64,000 bases of DNA from Shewanella donghaensis (lineage in GTDB: Bacteria > Pseudomonadota > Gammaproteobacteria > Enterobacterales > Shewanellaceae): the NCBI RefSeq assembly GCF_007567505.1, contig NZ_CP041783.1:1674001-1738000 (forward strand). Direction: 5' to 3'. Positions within the stretch are counted from its first letter, which is position 1. Each line of letters opens with the position of its first letter. Shown here piece by piece: positions 40,240 through 49,112 of this stretch. The position numbers and the translations under genes are program-made. The notes under the pieces are model-generated. The model had not been told where the DNA came from. It ran no database searches and worked only from the letters and a program-made list of their open reading frames with translations.

Positions 40240-41295
40240 TTAATCTTCAAATATTTCCCAACTCGTTGCGGAATTCGCTTTTACAGCAGTATTTAGCTTA
40301 CGGCCTATCAGATCTTCAAAGTATTTAGGCCCAAGCCCAAAACCCGGACGTACACTACGTAGATCTTCCGCTCTAATGACATCGCCCACTTTTTTATCAT
40401 TGACTATGTATAAAGAGCGTCGATATTTAACCGTAGCTTTCTCACTTGACTGTTGGGAGTAATCTACTTTTCCAACTGCTTCCCATGCTATTTTTGAATG
40501 CTCGCATAACTCAGCTAACTCTAACTCTTCTAACGAAAAAGAATCATCAGGCCCCCCCCCTTTTCGGTCAAGAGTTACATGCTTTTCAACTATTCCAGCC
40601 CCAATTGAGATCGCCGATATCGCAGTAATATTATGAATAGTATGATCAGAAAGGCCTACTACGACACCGTAGCGTTTTTGCATATCAGCAATAGTTCGTA
40701 AATTGTACTCTGATGACGGCGCGGGATAACTACTTACACAATGCAATAGGGCAAGCTCTTTACATCCACCTGAACGCGCAGCTTCAACTGCCTCGGTTAT
40801 TTCATCTGAATTTGCCATACCAGTGGAAATTATCATCGGTTTCTTAGTACCAGCAATATATTTAATCAACGGAATATCGATTGCTTCAAAAGATGCAACT
40901 TTATAGGCCGGAGCATTCAAATCTTCAAGTAAATCGACAGCTGAATTGTCAAAAGGTGAGCTAAAAATGGTGATTCCAAGTTGCTTCGCATAATCAAATA
41001 ATGGCTTATGCCATTCCCATGGCATTTGCGCCCATTGATATAGCTCATAAAGGCTTTTTCCATCCCATAAGCCACCACGGATCATAAACTCTTCGTTTGT
41101 TGAATTTAATGTAATGGTATCTGCACTGTATGTTTGTAACTTAACCGCATTAGCATTACAGCGCTTAGCCATCGCAAGAATTTGTTTAGCTCGTTCAAAA
41201 TCACCATTATGGTTAGCTGACAATTCTGCAACAATATAAGGAGGATAGTCCCTACCAATTTTTCTACCTTCAATTGTGATAAATGGACTTGTCAT
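40240..41295 (-). CDS. pseI: Pseudaminic acid synthase PseI
   Basis: Condenses the 2,4-diacetamido-trideoxy-altrose with phosphoenolpyruvate to give pseudaminic acid. A 351-residue NeuB-family protein with the TIM barrel (about 1-280; PYIVAELSANHNGDFERAK, STGMANSDEI, GLSDHT) and a C-terminal SAF/antifreeze-like domain (RRSLYIVNDKKVGDVIRAEDLRSVRPGFGL). A run of nine G on the coding strand (40552-40560) encodes Gly-Gly-Gly in the loop DRKGGGPDDSFSLE. In this reading the frame is intact. A change of tract length would truncate the enzyme. Convergent with pseC. Confidence 0.95.
   Translation of the reverse strand: MTSPFITIEGRKIGRDYPPYIVAELSANHNGDFERAKQILAMAKRCNANAVKLQTYSADTITLNSTNEEFMIRGGLWDGKSLYELYQWAQMPWEWHKPLFDYAKQLGITIFSSPFDNSAVDLLEDLNAPAYKVASFEAIDIPLIKYIAGTKKPMIISTGMANSDEITEAVEAARSGGCKELALLHCVSSYPAPSSEYNLRTIADMQKRYGVVVGLSDHTIHNITAISAISIGAGIVEKHVTLDRKGGGPDDSFSLEELELAELCEHSKIAWEAVGKVDYSQQSSEKATVKYRRSLYIVNDKKVGDVIRAEDLRSVRPGFGLGPKYFEDLIGRKLNTAVKANSATSWEIFED
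40552..40560 (-). repeat. Homopolymer G9 tract inside pseI
   Basis: Nine consecutive C on the plus strand (G on the coding strand), codons GGG GGG GGG after AAA. Tracts of this kind are slippage-prone and switch surface-sugar genes on and off in other bacteria. Confidence 0.9.
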
Positions 41296-41349
41296 TTGAT
41301 AGCCTTAAATGTATAAACTTTAAATTATGTAACAAACTTATCCCTAACC

Positions 41350-42174
41350 TTATGACTTAGATAAAGGTAATTCATATGACTGGGGGTTCTCAGGAATACT
41401 TGCAACTCTTCTTAGTCGAGTAAATTCATCTTTTGGGGGCGTTAAATGAAAGCCGAGTAATTGCTTTTGTTCAGTTGTCATTTTATCAACAATATTTTCT
41501 GGCGTATTTTTCATAAAGTCAAAAGAAGGTTTAATGAACCATCTAGCGTATCCTAAAAGTAAAGCCCAACGGCTACTAGCTGTATAATTAGGGCCTCCGC
41601 CATGCCATAAATTAGCATTAAATATCAATACACTCCCTTGAGGAGCAGTAATATATTCAACCTCATGCTGTGGTTCACCATTAGGAGGAAACTCGGTCCA
41701 CTTATGGCTACCGGGAATGATTCTAGTCGCACCATTTTCAATCGTAAAATCGTCTAATAGCCAAATAACATTGGCCTTCAAACAATAATTAACACCTGGT
41801 AAGCCGCTATCAATATGCATTTGCTGCTTAGTATCACCTTTAGCAGGACTGCGTGCAGATACATTATTTAAATAATAGGGTTCAGCATTATTGTAGCTTC
41901 CTTGTTTAAGAACCACATCCAATATTGAAAGCACTGTTTCATTTTCAAATAAACTAAACCAATCCAAAGATTTATTGTGCAGATTAAACACGACTTTCTC
42001 TTTTGATTTGTCTGATAACTCGCCCTTTGACGAAGTAGCATTAGCATATAAATCAGAGTAATTTAGATAATCTTTTTCTAAAAGCGCTCTAAAGTGAGCA
42101 CATTGCTGCGTGCTAATCATATTGGGAAGAATGACATAGCCATCTTTTTGAAAACTGTCTATATAAGAGTTCAT
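41350..42174 (-). CDS. PhyH-like Fe(II)/2-oxoglutarate dioxygenase
   Basis: A protein of about 274 residues resembling phytanoyl-CoA dioxygenase family members found in sugar and nucleotide-sugar clusters. It has an N-terminal SFQKDGYVILPNMIS, the metal-binding His-Xaa-Asp in MHIDSGLPG (about 150), a distal His in NLWHGGGPN and an Arg in SSRWALLLGYARW for 2-oxoglutarate. The frame is open six codons upstream, but AAAGG precedes the ATG at 42174. It follows the methyltransferase by one base and likely hydroxylates the sugar or an acyl group. The substrate is unknown. Confidence 0.8.
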   Translation of the reverse strand: MNSYIDSFQKDGYVILPNMISTQQCAHFRALLEKDYLNYSDLYANATSSKGELSDKSKEKVVFNLHNKSLDWFSLFENETVLSILDVVLKQGSYNNAEPYYLNNVSARSPAKGDTKQQMHIDSGLPGVNYCLKANVIWLLDDFTIENGATRIIPGSHKWTEFPPNGEPQHEVEYITAPQGSVLIFNANLWHGGGPNYTASSRWALLLGYARWFIKPSFDFMKNTPENIVDKMTTEQKQLLGFHLTPPKDEFTRLRRVASIPENPQSYELPLSKS

Positions 42175-42175
42175 A

Positions 42176-43066
42176 TTATATTGCCTTTGCATAGCAAGTA
42201 ATCTGGCGGCCTAAATTCACCTCAGCTAATGACTGATAAAACTTCTTTAAGGTTTTCTCTTCACCTAGATTACGTAAATTCATCTCAAATTGAACTCTTC
42301 GTTTATGACACTCTTTTCCAGTTTCCCGATTGCCAACATAATTATCACCCATTAACAAGAATAACTCTAACGGGAATGAAGACATTGCTAACCCATTTTG
42401 AAAGCCACAACCACTCAATAAGTTCTGTAAAGTACTACGTGAGAAATAATTCAAATGAGCTGGCGGTGTAACCCACCACTGCTCGAGCTTGTGAAGTTTC
42501 TGAGCTGCCATTTGAAAAGCATTAAATTCATTAGGTACAGTTATAATAATTAACCCACCTTCTTTTATTACGCTTTCACGGATCTCAGTCAAGACCCTTA
42601 TCGGATCAGCTAAATGTTCCAAAACGTTATTCAACATAACAACATCAAAGCGTTTATTATCGAATACATTCATGGTTTCAACACCACAGTGTTTTACATT
42701 TAACCCCTGAGTATTAGCATACTCCACGGCTTCTAATGCAGGGTCAAAGCCATAGCAACTCACACCCAGCTTTTTAAAATGAAGTAACGACTGAGCCCAG
42801 CCGCAACCAACATCTAATAATTCTATTTCAGAAAGCGGTTTTTCAAGCTGCAACTCAATTTCACACGCCTGATCACTCCACGTCCCTTCCATAAACTCTC
42901 TATCAGCAACCTGTACTTCCAAAGAAGAGTTATTAAAGTTTTTGTAATCGCTAGAGTAAAACTCTTCAGCGTAAAAACGGTTAATCTCTTCAGCAGATGG
43001 CGTAGGAGTAACCTGTAAGAAGCCATATTTTTCATTTGGCTGAATGTCATAACTATTCTGTTTCAT
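42176..43066 (-). CDS. SAM-dependent methyltransferase in the pse operon
   Basis: A 296-residue class I methyltransferase: SAM-binding motif I is IELLDVGCGWAQSLLHFKKLG (about residues 78-95), with acidic motif II (CYGFDPALEAVEYA) and DVVMLNNVLEHLADPIRVL. N-terminal ~60 residues precede the fold. It could methylate an O-atom of pseudaminic acid or of its acyl group; the target cannot be read from the sequence. In the same operon as pseGH and pseF. Confidence 0.8.
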   Translation of the reverse strand: MKQNSYDIQPNEKYGFLQVTPTPSAEEINRFYAEEFYSSDYKNFNNSSLEVQVADREFMEGTWSDQACEIELQLEKPLSEIELLDVGCGWAQSLLHFKKLGVSCYGFDPALEAVEYANTQGLNVKHCGVETMNVFDNKRFDVVMLNNVLEHLADPIRVLTEIRESVIKEGGLIIITVPNEFNAFQMAAQKLHKLEQWWVTPPAHLNYFSRSTLQNLLSGCGFQNGLAMSSFPLELFLLMGDNYVGNRETGKECHKRRVQFEMNLRNLGEEKTLKKFYQSLAEVNLGRQITCYAKAI

Positions 43067-43087
43067 AAAACTGGCACCTGATATTAT

Positions 43088-43771
43088 TTATTTGATATAC
43101 AAAGCTGACTTTGCCCAGCCTAAATTCATTACAACATCTAGCATCGATAATTGAGGAATAAAAGTTGTCACACTTTTTTGAACGTATAAAGTCGGCTTAA
43201 ACACTTGATAAGATAGATCTATGTCATTTTGATTTTCAAAGCCATCATCGGTTAAATAATCTCTAGCTCCTTGAGGAGACAAATAATGAGTCGCATTTAC
43301 TTTATTTAAAATAGACAACAGCCTTTCAGTTCTAACACCTTGTATACTTAATTCACTAGATTTGACGATCTGGCATTTAACATTCATTTTTTGTGCCATC
43401 ATTTGAATAATAGCTATGTTCATTTGAGCTAAAGAAGTAAAAGACTCGTTTAATATCAGATCTGTAAAATGGAATAACTCTTGAGCATGCTCATGTTTTG
43501 AGTACACTTGCTTTAACGTTCGTACCATTTTTTCACGCCAAGGCCTCTGATCATTAATCATTGTATTTTCTATCGATTGCCCTAAATGATCATGATTTAT
43601 AGGTACTGTGACCCAATGAGCAGAAGAATTTAACGCGATTCTATTTCTGTTGTGCCATGAGCCTTTTTGAAACTGCGCATCATCTAAAAAAATGAATAAA
43701 TCCACATTCGCCATTAAATTAAAAAAGCCACTCCATGGTAAAAAAGTGGGCTGCATAATGGATATTTTCAT
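43088..43771 (-). CDS. WbqC-like family protein
   Basis: A 227-residue protein with the WbqC N-terminus (MKISIMQPTFLPWSGFFNLMANVDLFIFLDDAQFQKGSWHNRNRI). WbqC-type proteins occur in O-antigen and flagellar sugar clusters. Their activity is not well established; they are sometimes linked to modification of amino-sugars with unusual acyl groups. It overlaps the PseG-PseH gene by four bases (ATGA), so the two are coupled. Confidence 0.85.
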   Translation of the reverse strand: MKISIMQPTFLPWSGFFNLMANVDLFIFLDDAQFQKGSWHNRNRIALNSSAHWVTVPINHDHLGQSIENTMINDQRPWREKMVRTLKQVYSKHEHAQELFHFTDLILNESFTSLAQMNIAIIQMMAQKMNVKCQIVKSSELSIQGVRTERLLSILNKVNATHYLSPQGARDYLTDDGFENQNDIDLSYQVFKPTLYVQKSVTTFIPQLSMLDVVMNLGWAKSALYIK

Positions 43772-45330
43772 AAATTTTTTCTCATCTGTATTACATTTTT
43801 ATCAGAAAACTCAGCAGTCAATGAGTCTGAATTTTCTTTGTAACATTGCTTATTATAAAAAGATAATGCCGGCTGATTTGTTTGTGATACATGTATAATA
43901 ACCTGATGAATTAATAAGGTTTCTTTTATAAACTTCTCTAATAAAAAGAGTGCCGCAGATCCAACGCCTGAATGATGTTCGGATGATTCCCCAATATATA
44001 TCCAAGCTTCAGCCTCACTTTTCTCATAATCGATATGTTTTACACCTATATTTCCTAGATGCTTCCCATCTTTAATTATACTGAAAACAAACTGATTTTT
44101 TGCTTGTAGCAAACTTCTCCAATAAGAAAAATGACGGGATATTTGAGGGGGAGAAGAAACTAAAAATGCCTTCTGCAATTCCTTACTTTGCAACCATCTA
44201 AATGTTCGACGAACATCCCAGCATTTAACATCAGATAATATGACCTGCTTAGATAATAACAATCGACTCACTAGAGGTACGCCAAAAAGAACAGGAGATT
44301 CGATTTTAGGTATTTTTGTATCCCAGAGGGTTAATAAAATACTCTTTAATTCAGAATAACTATCAAAAAGGGTAAATAAACCTTGCTCACTCATTTGGGT
44401 TAACGGCTCGACTTGATTTTTTGCGATAGGCTTTAACAATGAAGGTAATTCTAAAAATAATCGTTCATAGGTACTTCCTCCACCTGAGCCTATTGCAAGA
44501 TCTGCAACAGCCATCAATTCAGCCATATTATTGACATTAGTATGTATTTTAGTGCTAATTGACATTCTGGAAGCAAAACGTTTTAGCGACTGTAGGTGTA
44601 ATGCTTTATCACTAACCACAACATTTATTCTGACTAGTTTGAAAGGTAAATTTGCAATGATCTCCAACACTTTCTCACTATTGTTGTCAGGGTCAGCCCC
44701 CCCAAAAGTCACTAAAATAGATTCCAGTTTATTATTAATACGTCGAACTTGGCTTTTTGTTCTCCAAAGTAAGAATTCATTACGAAGTAAAGTGTATTTC
44801 CCACCTAAAAATTGACGGCAAAATGCAGGAATGAGCTGCTGATAACTGTTAGAAGCCACGCTTAAATTATAATCTAGCAAAAAATCACAATAATGTTCTC
44901 GGTCTGCTAAATCATCAATAACCATCAATTTATTACAGTATAGTTTAGCCTGGCGCTCCCAATTAACATCTAGGGCATAATGATCAACGATGATAATACT
45001 AGGTTTTAAGCGCTTAAAATGCTGCATGCATTGACTAACATCAGTCAACCAACTCACTTCAAGCCAATAATAATGCCAAGGCATAGCTTCTTCATGACAA
45101 GTGGGCGATTGTTCTGTTTCTTTTGCTGGCAACAAATAAACAGTAAAATCATTTTTCTCAAGAATTGAAGCATTATGACCGCTTAAGTCTCTACACAAAA
45201 AGTAACACTCAGCGCCTTGCTTTCGAAGTTCAACAGCTAACGTCAGACATCGCATCAAATGACCATAACCAATTTGAACACTAGAATCGACTCTAAAGAC
45301 AACTGTTTCACTGCTTATATGAGTACTCAT
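43768..45330 (-). CDS. pseG: PseG-PseH fusion: UDP-sugar hydrolase plus N-acetyltransferase
   Basis: A 520-residue fusion. Residues 1-~345 are PseG (FRVDSSVQIGYGHLMRCLTLAVELRKQG; VTFGGADPDNNSEKV; AIGSGGGSTYERL), which removes UDP from the diacetamido sugar. Residues ~370-520 are a GNAT-type N-acetyltransferase of the PseH kind (ISRHFSYWRSLLQAKNQFVFSI; ESSEHHSGVGSAALFLLEKFIKETL; VSQTNQPALSFYNK). This joins the third and fourth steps of the pathway, which are two separate genes in Campylobacter and Helicobacter. A seven-G run (44697-44703) lies in the FGGAD codons. No other pseH occurs in the window, so the fusion makes the pathway complete. Confidence 0.9.
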   Translation of the reverse strand: MSTHISSETVVFRVDSSVQIGYGHLMRCLTLAVELRKQGAECYFLCRDLSGHNASILEKNDFTVYLLPAKETEQSPTCHEEAMPWHYYWLEVSWLTDVSQCMQHFKRLKPSIIIVDHYALDVNWERQAKLYCNKLMVIDDLADREHYCDFLLDYNLSVASNSYQQLIPAFCRQFLGGKYTLLRNEFLLWRTKSQVRRINNKLESILVTFGGADPDNNSEKVLEIIANLPFKLVRINVVVSDKALHLQSLKRFASRMSISTKIHTNVNNMAELMAVADLAIGSGGGSTYERLFLELPSLLKPIAKNQVEPLTQMSEQGLFTLFDSYSELKSILLTLWDTKIPKIESPVLFGVPLVSRLLLSKQVILSDVKCWDVRRTFRWLQSKELQKAFLVSSPPQISRHFSYWRSLLQAKNQFVFSIIKDGKHLGNIGVKHIDYEKSEAEAWIYIGESSEHHSGVGSAALFLLEKFIKETLLIHQVIIHVSQTNQPALSFYNKQCYKENSDSLTAEFSDKNVIQMRKNL

Positions 45331-45358
45331 AACGTTACTGCCTATCTTATAATTGATG

Positions 45359-46084
45359 CTAGATACAACAAGATGAAAACATCATTTCAGCTCTCACCCA
45401 GTCATCTTCAGTGTCAATATCTTGCGCTCTATAGCTAGGTATAATGACAGGTACAGTGGGCGCTACAAAAACAACTTTTTGATTTAGCCATGCCTCGGAA
45501 GTTCCCCAGCAAAACTGCCCTACATCATGGAAAGCTTCAGCTAAATCCTGAGAGCGAGTATGAAAAAATTCAGGTTGAAACATTTCCAATCTATTTTCAG
45601 CATTTACGTAGGTAGCTCTCTGGATTGGGAAGTTAAATTTAGTAACAGCTAATGCATAGTCACTTTCTGACGAGAGTAAAGATTGCAATCCATTCTTGAT
45701 ATCTTCCGCTCTTATAAAAGGAGCGGTGGCATAGATACAACATACATAAGAAACAGAGTCATCAATTATAGCATTAGGCTCACTAAGGCATTTACTTTCA
45801 ATGCTTGCGGTTAACCAACCAATTGCATGACTAATGACTGAAGATGTTCCTGTTAAATCATCAGACAATGAAGCGGGTCTAATAAATGGAACTTCAGCAC
45901 CAGCAGCTCTTGAAATCTCAGCAATTTGTTCATCATCTGTTGAAACGATAACTCTATCAAAACAACCACTATTTAATGCAGCCTCAATTGACCACAAAAT
46001 CATAGGTTTGCCATGGAATAAACGAATATTCTTTTTCAATATCCGTTTACTTCCGCCTCTAGCGGGAATAATAGCCACTTTCAT
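45359..46084 (-). CDS. pseF: CMP-pseudaminic acid synthetase PseF
   Basis: A 241-residue cytidylyltransferase that activates pseudaminic acid with CTP. The nucleotide-binding motif IPARGGSKRILKKNI and GKPMILWSIEAAL start the protein. It is first in the minus-strand transcript pseF-pseGH-wbqC-methyltransferase-phyH-pseI, which converges on pseBC. Confidence 0.95.
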   Translation of the reverse strand: MKVAIIPARGGSKRILKKNIRLFHGKPMILWSIEAALNSGCFDRVIVSTDDEQIAEISRAAGAEVPFIRPASLSDDLTGTSSVISHAIGWLTASIESKCLSEPNAIIDDSVSYVCCIYATAPFIRAEDIKNGLQSLLSSESDYALAVTKFNFPIQRATYVNAENRLEMFQPEFFHTRSQDLAEAFHDVGQFCWGTSEAWLNQKVVFVAPTVPVIIPSYRAQDIDTEDDWVRAEMMFSSCCI

Positions 46085-46088
46085 ATAG

Positions 46089-46528
46089 TCTACGAATACT
46101 TTAAAAAGTAATTAAATTGCAGCATTTCAATTTCCTTTATAATTAAAAGACTTTACATTTTTCCATTGCAAAAATGGAGAGTGGACCAAGAAATAAAATG
46201 TATACATTCTTGATTAAATGAAGCAATAGACATATCCACTAATCAATCAATATATCTCACATAAACTCATGTTACCACGACATATTTACATAAAAAATCA
46301 AATTGATAATGAATAATTCATAGTTTGAGCAATACGACAAAGCCACCAATAATCTATCAATTAGACGTCATAATTTTAAGCAAGTTATTTTACCAATAGC
46401 TAAGGTTAATATCGGTGATAATAGCCGTTGAAGGTAAACCGGTGAAAAAACGATGTAATGTTTAATATTTAAGCGACTAAATTTAAACACTTTTAATCAA
46501 GATTAAAACTTGTATAATTGCGCTTAGT
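46089..46528. other. Intergenic region between pseF and tRNA-Arg
   Basis: About 440 AT-rich bases without a gene. It should hold the promoter of the pseF-led operon (minus strand) and the tRNA promoter; a TATAAT -10 box sits at 46513-46518, 11 bases ahead of the tRNA. I see no other recognisable structure. Confidence 0.6.
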
Positions 46529-46604
46529 CTCCCCATAGCTCAACAGGATAGAGCAGTCGCCTCCTAAGCGATCGATCAAGGTTCGAGTCCTTGTGGGGAG
46601 ACCA
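46529..46604 (+). tRNA. tRNA-Arg (anticodon CCU)
   Basis: The full cloverleaf can be drawn by hand: acceptor CTCCCCA/TGGGGAG, D stem GCTC/GAGC, anticodon stem GTCGC/GCGAT with loop CTCCTAA (anticodon CCT at 46563-46565), T stem CAAGG/CCTTG with loop TTCGAGT, discriminator A and encoded CCA at 46602-46604. Its 3' end is the integration site of the element that follows; the integration leaves the gene intact. Confidence 0.95.
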
Positions 46605-46606
46605 TA
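46590..46606 (+). repeat. attL core in tRNA-Arg 3' end
   Basis: CTTGTGGGGAGACCATA, 17 bp, identical to the copy at 59312-59328. It covers the T-arm end, the acceptor stem, CCA and two bases beyond. Confidence 0.9.
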
Positions 46607-46655
46607 ACACCTCTTTTACTTAATCTTATCAGCAGCTTACAAAAAACACTAAAAA

Positions 46656-46677
46656 TTGTGCCGCCTATGTGCCGCCA
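46656..46677 (+). repeat. Left arm-type site: two GTGCCGCC words, 11-bp period
   Basis: GTGCCGCC-TAT-GTGCCGCC, flanked by TT and A, 50 bases inside the attL core. The same 22-bp sequence recurs in the same orientation at 59163-59184 and, decayed, at 59374-59395. Probable binding site of integrase arm domain or excisionase. Confidence 0.7.
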
Positions 46678-46813
46678 TAGAACACCCCCTAATCACTACT
46701 TTTTTTCTTACCTTTTCCAAAAGTCTGGGTTTTACACAGTTGATCTCAGTTATAGACATTTAGCTTCATTTCTAATAGTTTTGTATCAAACAAGAATATG
46801 GAAGTTGAACGTG

Positions 46814-47674
46814 ATGGATGACACCTCATCAAGTAGTAATCACAGTAAAGTCAAAGATGAATTGCTCAACAAAATGTTTAGTGAAATGCCTGTTGAACAA
46901 AAAGAACAACTGTTAGCAGTTCTTAACTCAAATAAAACTTACACTCCCGATAATCATAATTTATCGCAAAAATTTACATCCCTCGAATCATTATCTTCAA
47001 AACCGTCAGCATTAATGGAAAATCTTCCTGATGATATAACTGAAGAAACATTGGCCAAAGATCTAGCCAAAATAAATAACAGCCAACAAACTTTAGAAAA
47101 TGAGCAATCACAGTTAATCAATGTGTTTACTGAGATGTTTGAGCAATTCTCAAATACACCACCTTGCGATGACTTAAATGTAATCCGAGAGTTTGCTAAT
47201 GCATCGTCTATCTTTGAAGCTTTCAAGCAAGCTGGTACTTCTGAGCTATCTTGCTTTGAAGAGACAATATCACCAGATACTGATGAACTGCTGCACGCAG
47301 CTATGACATGCCAAATAGCTGGACTGACAAAAAACTCACAGTATCTGTTTAAGCTGTTTCTTCAACAGCAATTCATCGATAAAAATGAAAGCTATCAATC
47401 CTTGCAATCAGACATAAGTATTGAGAAAGGCATCCTTGAAACCGCTCAAAGTCATTCAAAAAAAGGGCAAAATACTAGGCACAGTAAAAACCGCCAACGT
47501 AAAGATTTTGCTCTAGCGTTGTATTCAACGAAAGATTACAAGAACCCGAAACAAGCTGCGGAACGCCTATTTCCATCAATTAATGATTTTGCTAACACAA
47601 TGCATCACCCTTTCACAAGCGATTACCAAGGGTTTCAAACCGTATACCGTTGGTTTCTTGCGGCAAATAAGTAG
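46814..47674 (+). CDS. Conserved element protein of unknown function
   Basis: A protein of about 286 residues (MDDTSSSSNHSKVKDELLNK...), soluble, largely helical and charged, with a basic stretch SKKGQNTRHSKNRQRKDFALAL near residue 225 and a C-terminal motif KQAAERLFPSINDFANTM...GFQTVYRWFLA. I do not recognise the family. The frame is open back to a GTG at 46658 that lies in the arm-type repeat, so I chose the ATG at 46814 (GGAAG about 10 bases upstream). A decayed copy lies at 59500-60060, showing it is a core gene of this element type. Confidence 0.7.
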   Translation: MDDTSSSSNHSKVKDELLNKMFSEMPVEQKEQLLAVLNSNKTYTPDNHNLSQKFTSLESLSSKPSALMENLPDDITEETLAKDLAKINNSQQTLENEQSQLINVFTEMFEQFSNTPPCDDLNVIREFANASSIFEAFKQAGTSELSCFEETISPDTDELLHAAMTCQIAGLTKNSQYLFKLFLQQQFIDKNESYQSLQSDISIEKGILETAQSHSKKGQNTRHSKNRQRKDFALALYSTKDYKNPKQAAERLFPSINDFANTMHHPFTSDYQGFQTVYRWFLAANK

Positions 47675-47842
47675 CAATCGCATATAGTCATAGTCAAAAT
47701 TGAAGCAAATAAACTTGATTCAATTTACTCATTAATATAGATTCTTTATTAGGCGCCAGCCTCACTTACATGCGAGTGAAAACAGGCACTAAAAACGAAA
47801 GTTTAAAATCAAAATTTAAAACCAATTTTTCATAAATGACTA

Positions 47843-47902
47843 GGTTGAGAAGCCTCGCCGTAATCGCATGTGGTAATGCTTTAATGCACCTCGCACTCAA
47901 CC
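47843..47902 (+). other. Imperfect 60-base hairpin upstream of the 47916 gene
   Basis: Outer arms GGTTGAG and CTCAACC (7 bp) enclose further partial pairings (GCCTCGCC against CACCTCGC-type segments). It lies just upstream of the next start codon. It could be a leader structure, an origin or an operator. No T tract. Confidence 0.45.
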
Positions 47903-47915
47903 GCGGAGTTAATTT

Positions 47916-49109
47916 ATGAACATGCTTTCAACTTACACTTATAACGTATCCTCACGCGCAAAAAAACTGCCTGAATGCACGATTTCTAGAGCACAAGTCA
48001 TCGAACTAATTGCCGCATACCTAGGTAAAAAAACTTATGCAGCCTTAAAAACATCATCAATTACAAATCTATTAGAGCAAGCAAATAAAGAACCTTTAAT
48101 AGCCTTTGAGAGATGTAAGCTCAAAGCAATCCATCTAAATCAAACCGAAACAGACTCAACTCAACTTGCCAATTTAATACGTGATGAATTAGCTTCGCTT
48201 ATTGGTATGCAATCATCACTAATCAATCAGCAAGCACTACATTACTTAACCTATGTTGACAGTCTTACCAACTATGATGATTTTGACAGCAGGGACTCCA
48301 GTGAATCTAGTAGCAGATTTGAAAATGAATCAGTAAATAAGTTTTCTTATAATGGATTCGAAATTGACATTAAAAACCTCTTTACTGAGTTACAGCAGAG
48401 TTCTATAAAAGGCGATAAGCAATCAACGCTTTTGGAGTTTTTATGGCTACTAGATGATTTATCTTCAGTTACTGGAGGTGAAAGTAGTCAACACTGGTAT
48501 GAGCAAAGCTTAAAAGGCCAAACTATGGGCGACACCCAAAAAAAGTGGGCAGATAACTATGCGAAACAGATAAAGCCTACTCAAGCATTCGAACGGTTTA
48601 TTTCTCAAGTAACTATTTCTGATTTAGCCTCTCCGAATATAGATGATATTTTTGAAGCAAATGATTTTGATTCAATCGAAAAATCAATCTGCTACCACTT
48701 CGATGGTGAGGAAATGTTTGACTTATTCAATCAATACTGGGGAGAAGACTATGATAGTGATTCTAAAAAGCAGCCATTTAATCAATGGTTAAAGCTCTCA
48801 GCCTTACAGCAACCTAATCGAAGCTTAATCTCTGAATTAATTGAAAACTCTAGAGACCCTATTGAACAGCATGCCTGGGCACTATTTGCTAAAGAAAACA
48901 AAATTGATGTAACTCAAGATAATCACTATGCAATAAATATGGATACAGGTGAGCAATGGGATGAAGATTATGGCCCTATTGGAGTTGGTGGCTATAGTGG
49001 CATTCGATTACCTCTATTAGCGCCTAAAAATGAATCTAAAGTTTATGAAATAAGCCAAATAATGCTTCAAATTAGTCAAAAATGTCAAAAATGTCAAAAT
49101 AGAACCTAA
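47916..49109 (+). CDS. Element protein of unknown function, acidic
   Basis: A 397-residue acidic, soluble protein. The N-terminus (KKLPECTISRAQVIELIAAYLGKKTYAALKTS) resembles a short helical module seen at the start of many plasmid and element proteins; the rest is not recognised. There is a C-terminal motif YGPIGVGGYSGIRLPLL. The gene starts 14 bases after the hairpin at 47843-47902 and is followed by a strong terminator, so it is a separate unit. Confidence 0.7.
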   Translation: MNMLSTYTYNVSSRAKKLPECTISRAQVIELIAAYLGKKTYAALKTSSITNLLEQANKEPLIAFERCKLKAIHLNQTETDSTQLANLIRDELASLIGMQSSLINQQALHYLTYVDSLTNYDDFDSRDSSESSSRFENESVNKFSYNGFEIDIKNLFTELQQSSIKGDKQSTLLEFLWLLDDLSSVTGGESSQHWYEQSLKGQTMGDTQKKWADNYAKQIKPTQAFERFISQVTISDLASPNIDDIFEANDFDSIEKSICYHFDGEEMFDLFNQYWGEDYDSDSKKQPFNQWLKLSALQQPNRSLISELIENSRDPIEQHAWALFAKENKIDVTQDNHYAINMDTGEQWDEDYGPIGVGGYSGIRLPLLAPKNESKVYEISQIMLQISQKCQKCQNRT

Positions 49110-49112
49110 ATT

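Noticed and set aside
46658-46813. N-terminal extension of the 46814 gene
   Set aside because: It lies over the arm-type repeat and starts with GTG; the decayed copy at 59500 shows similarity mainly from the 46814 region onward.
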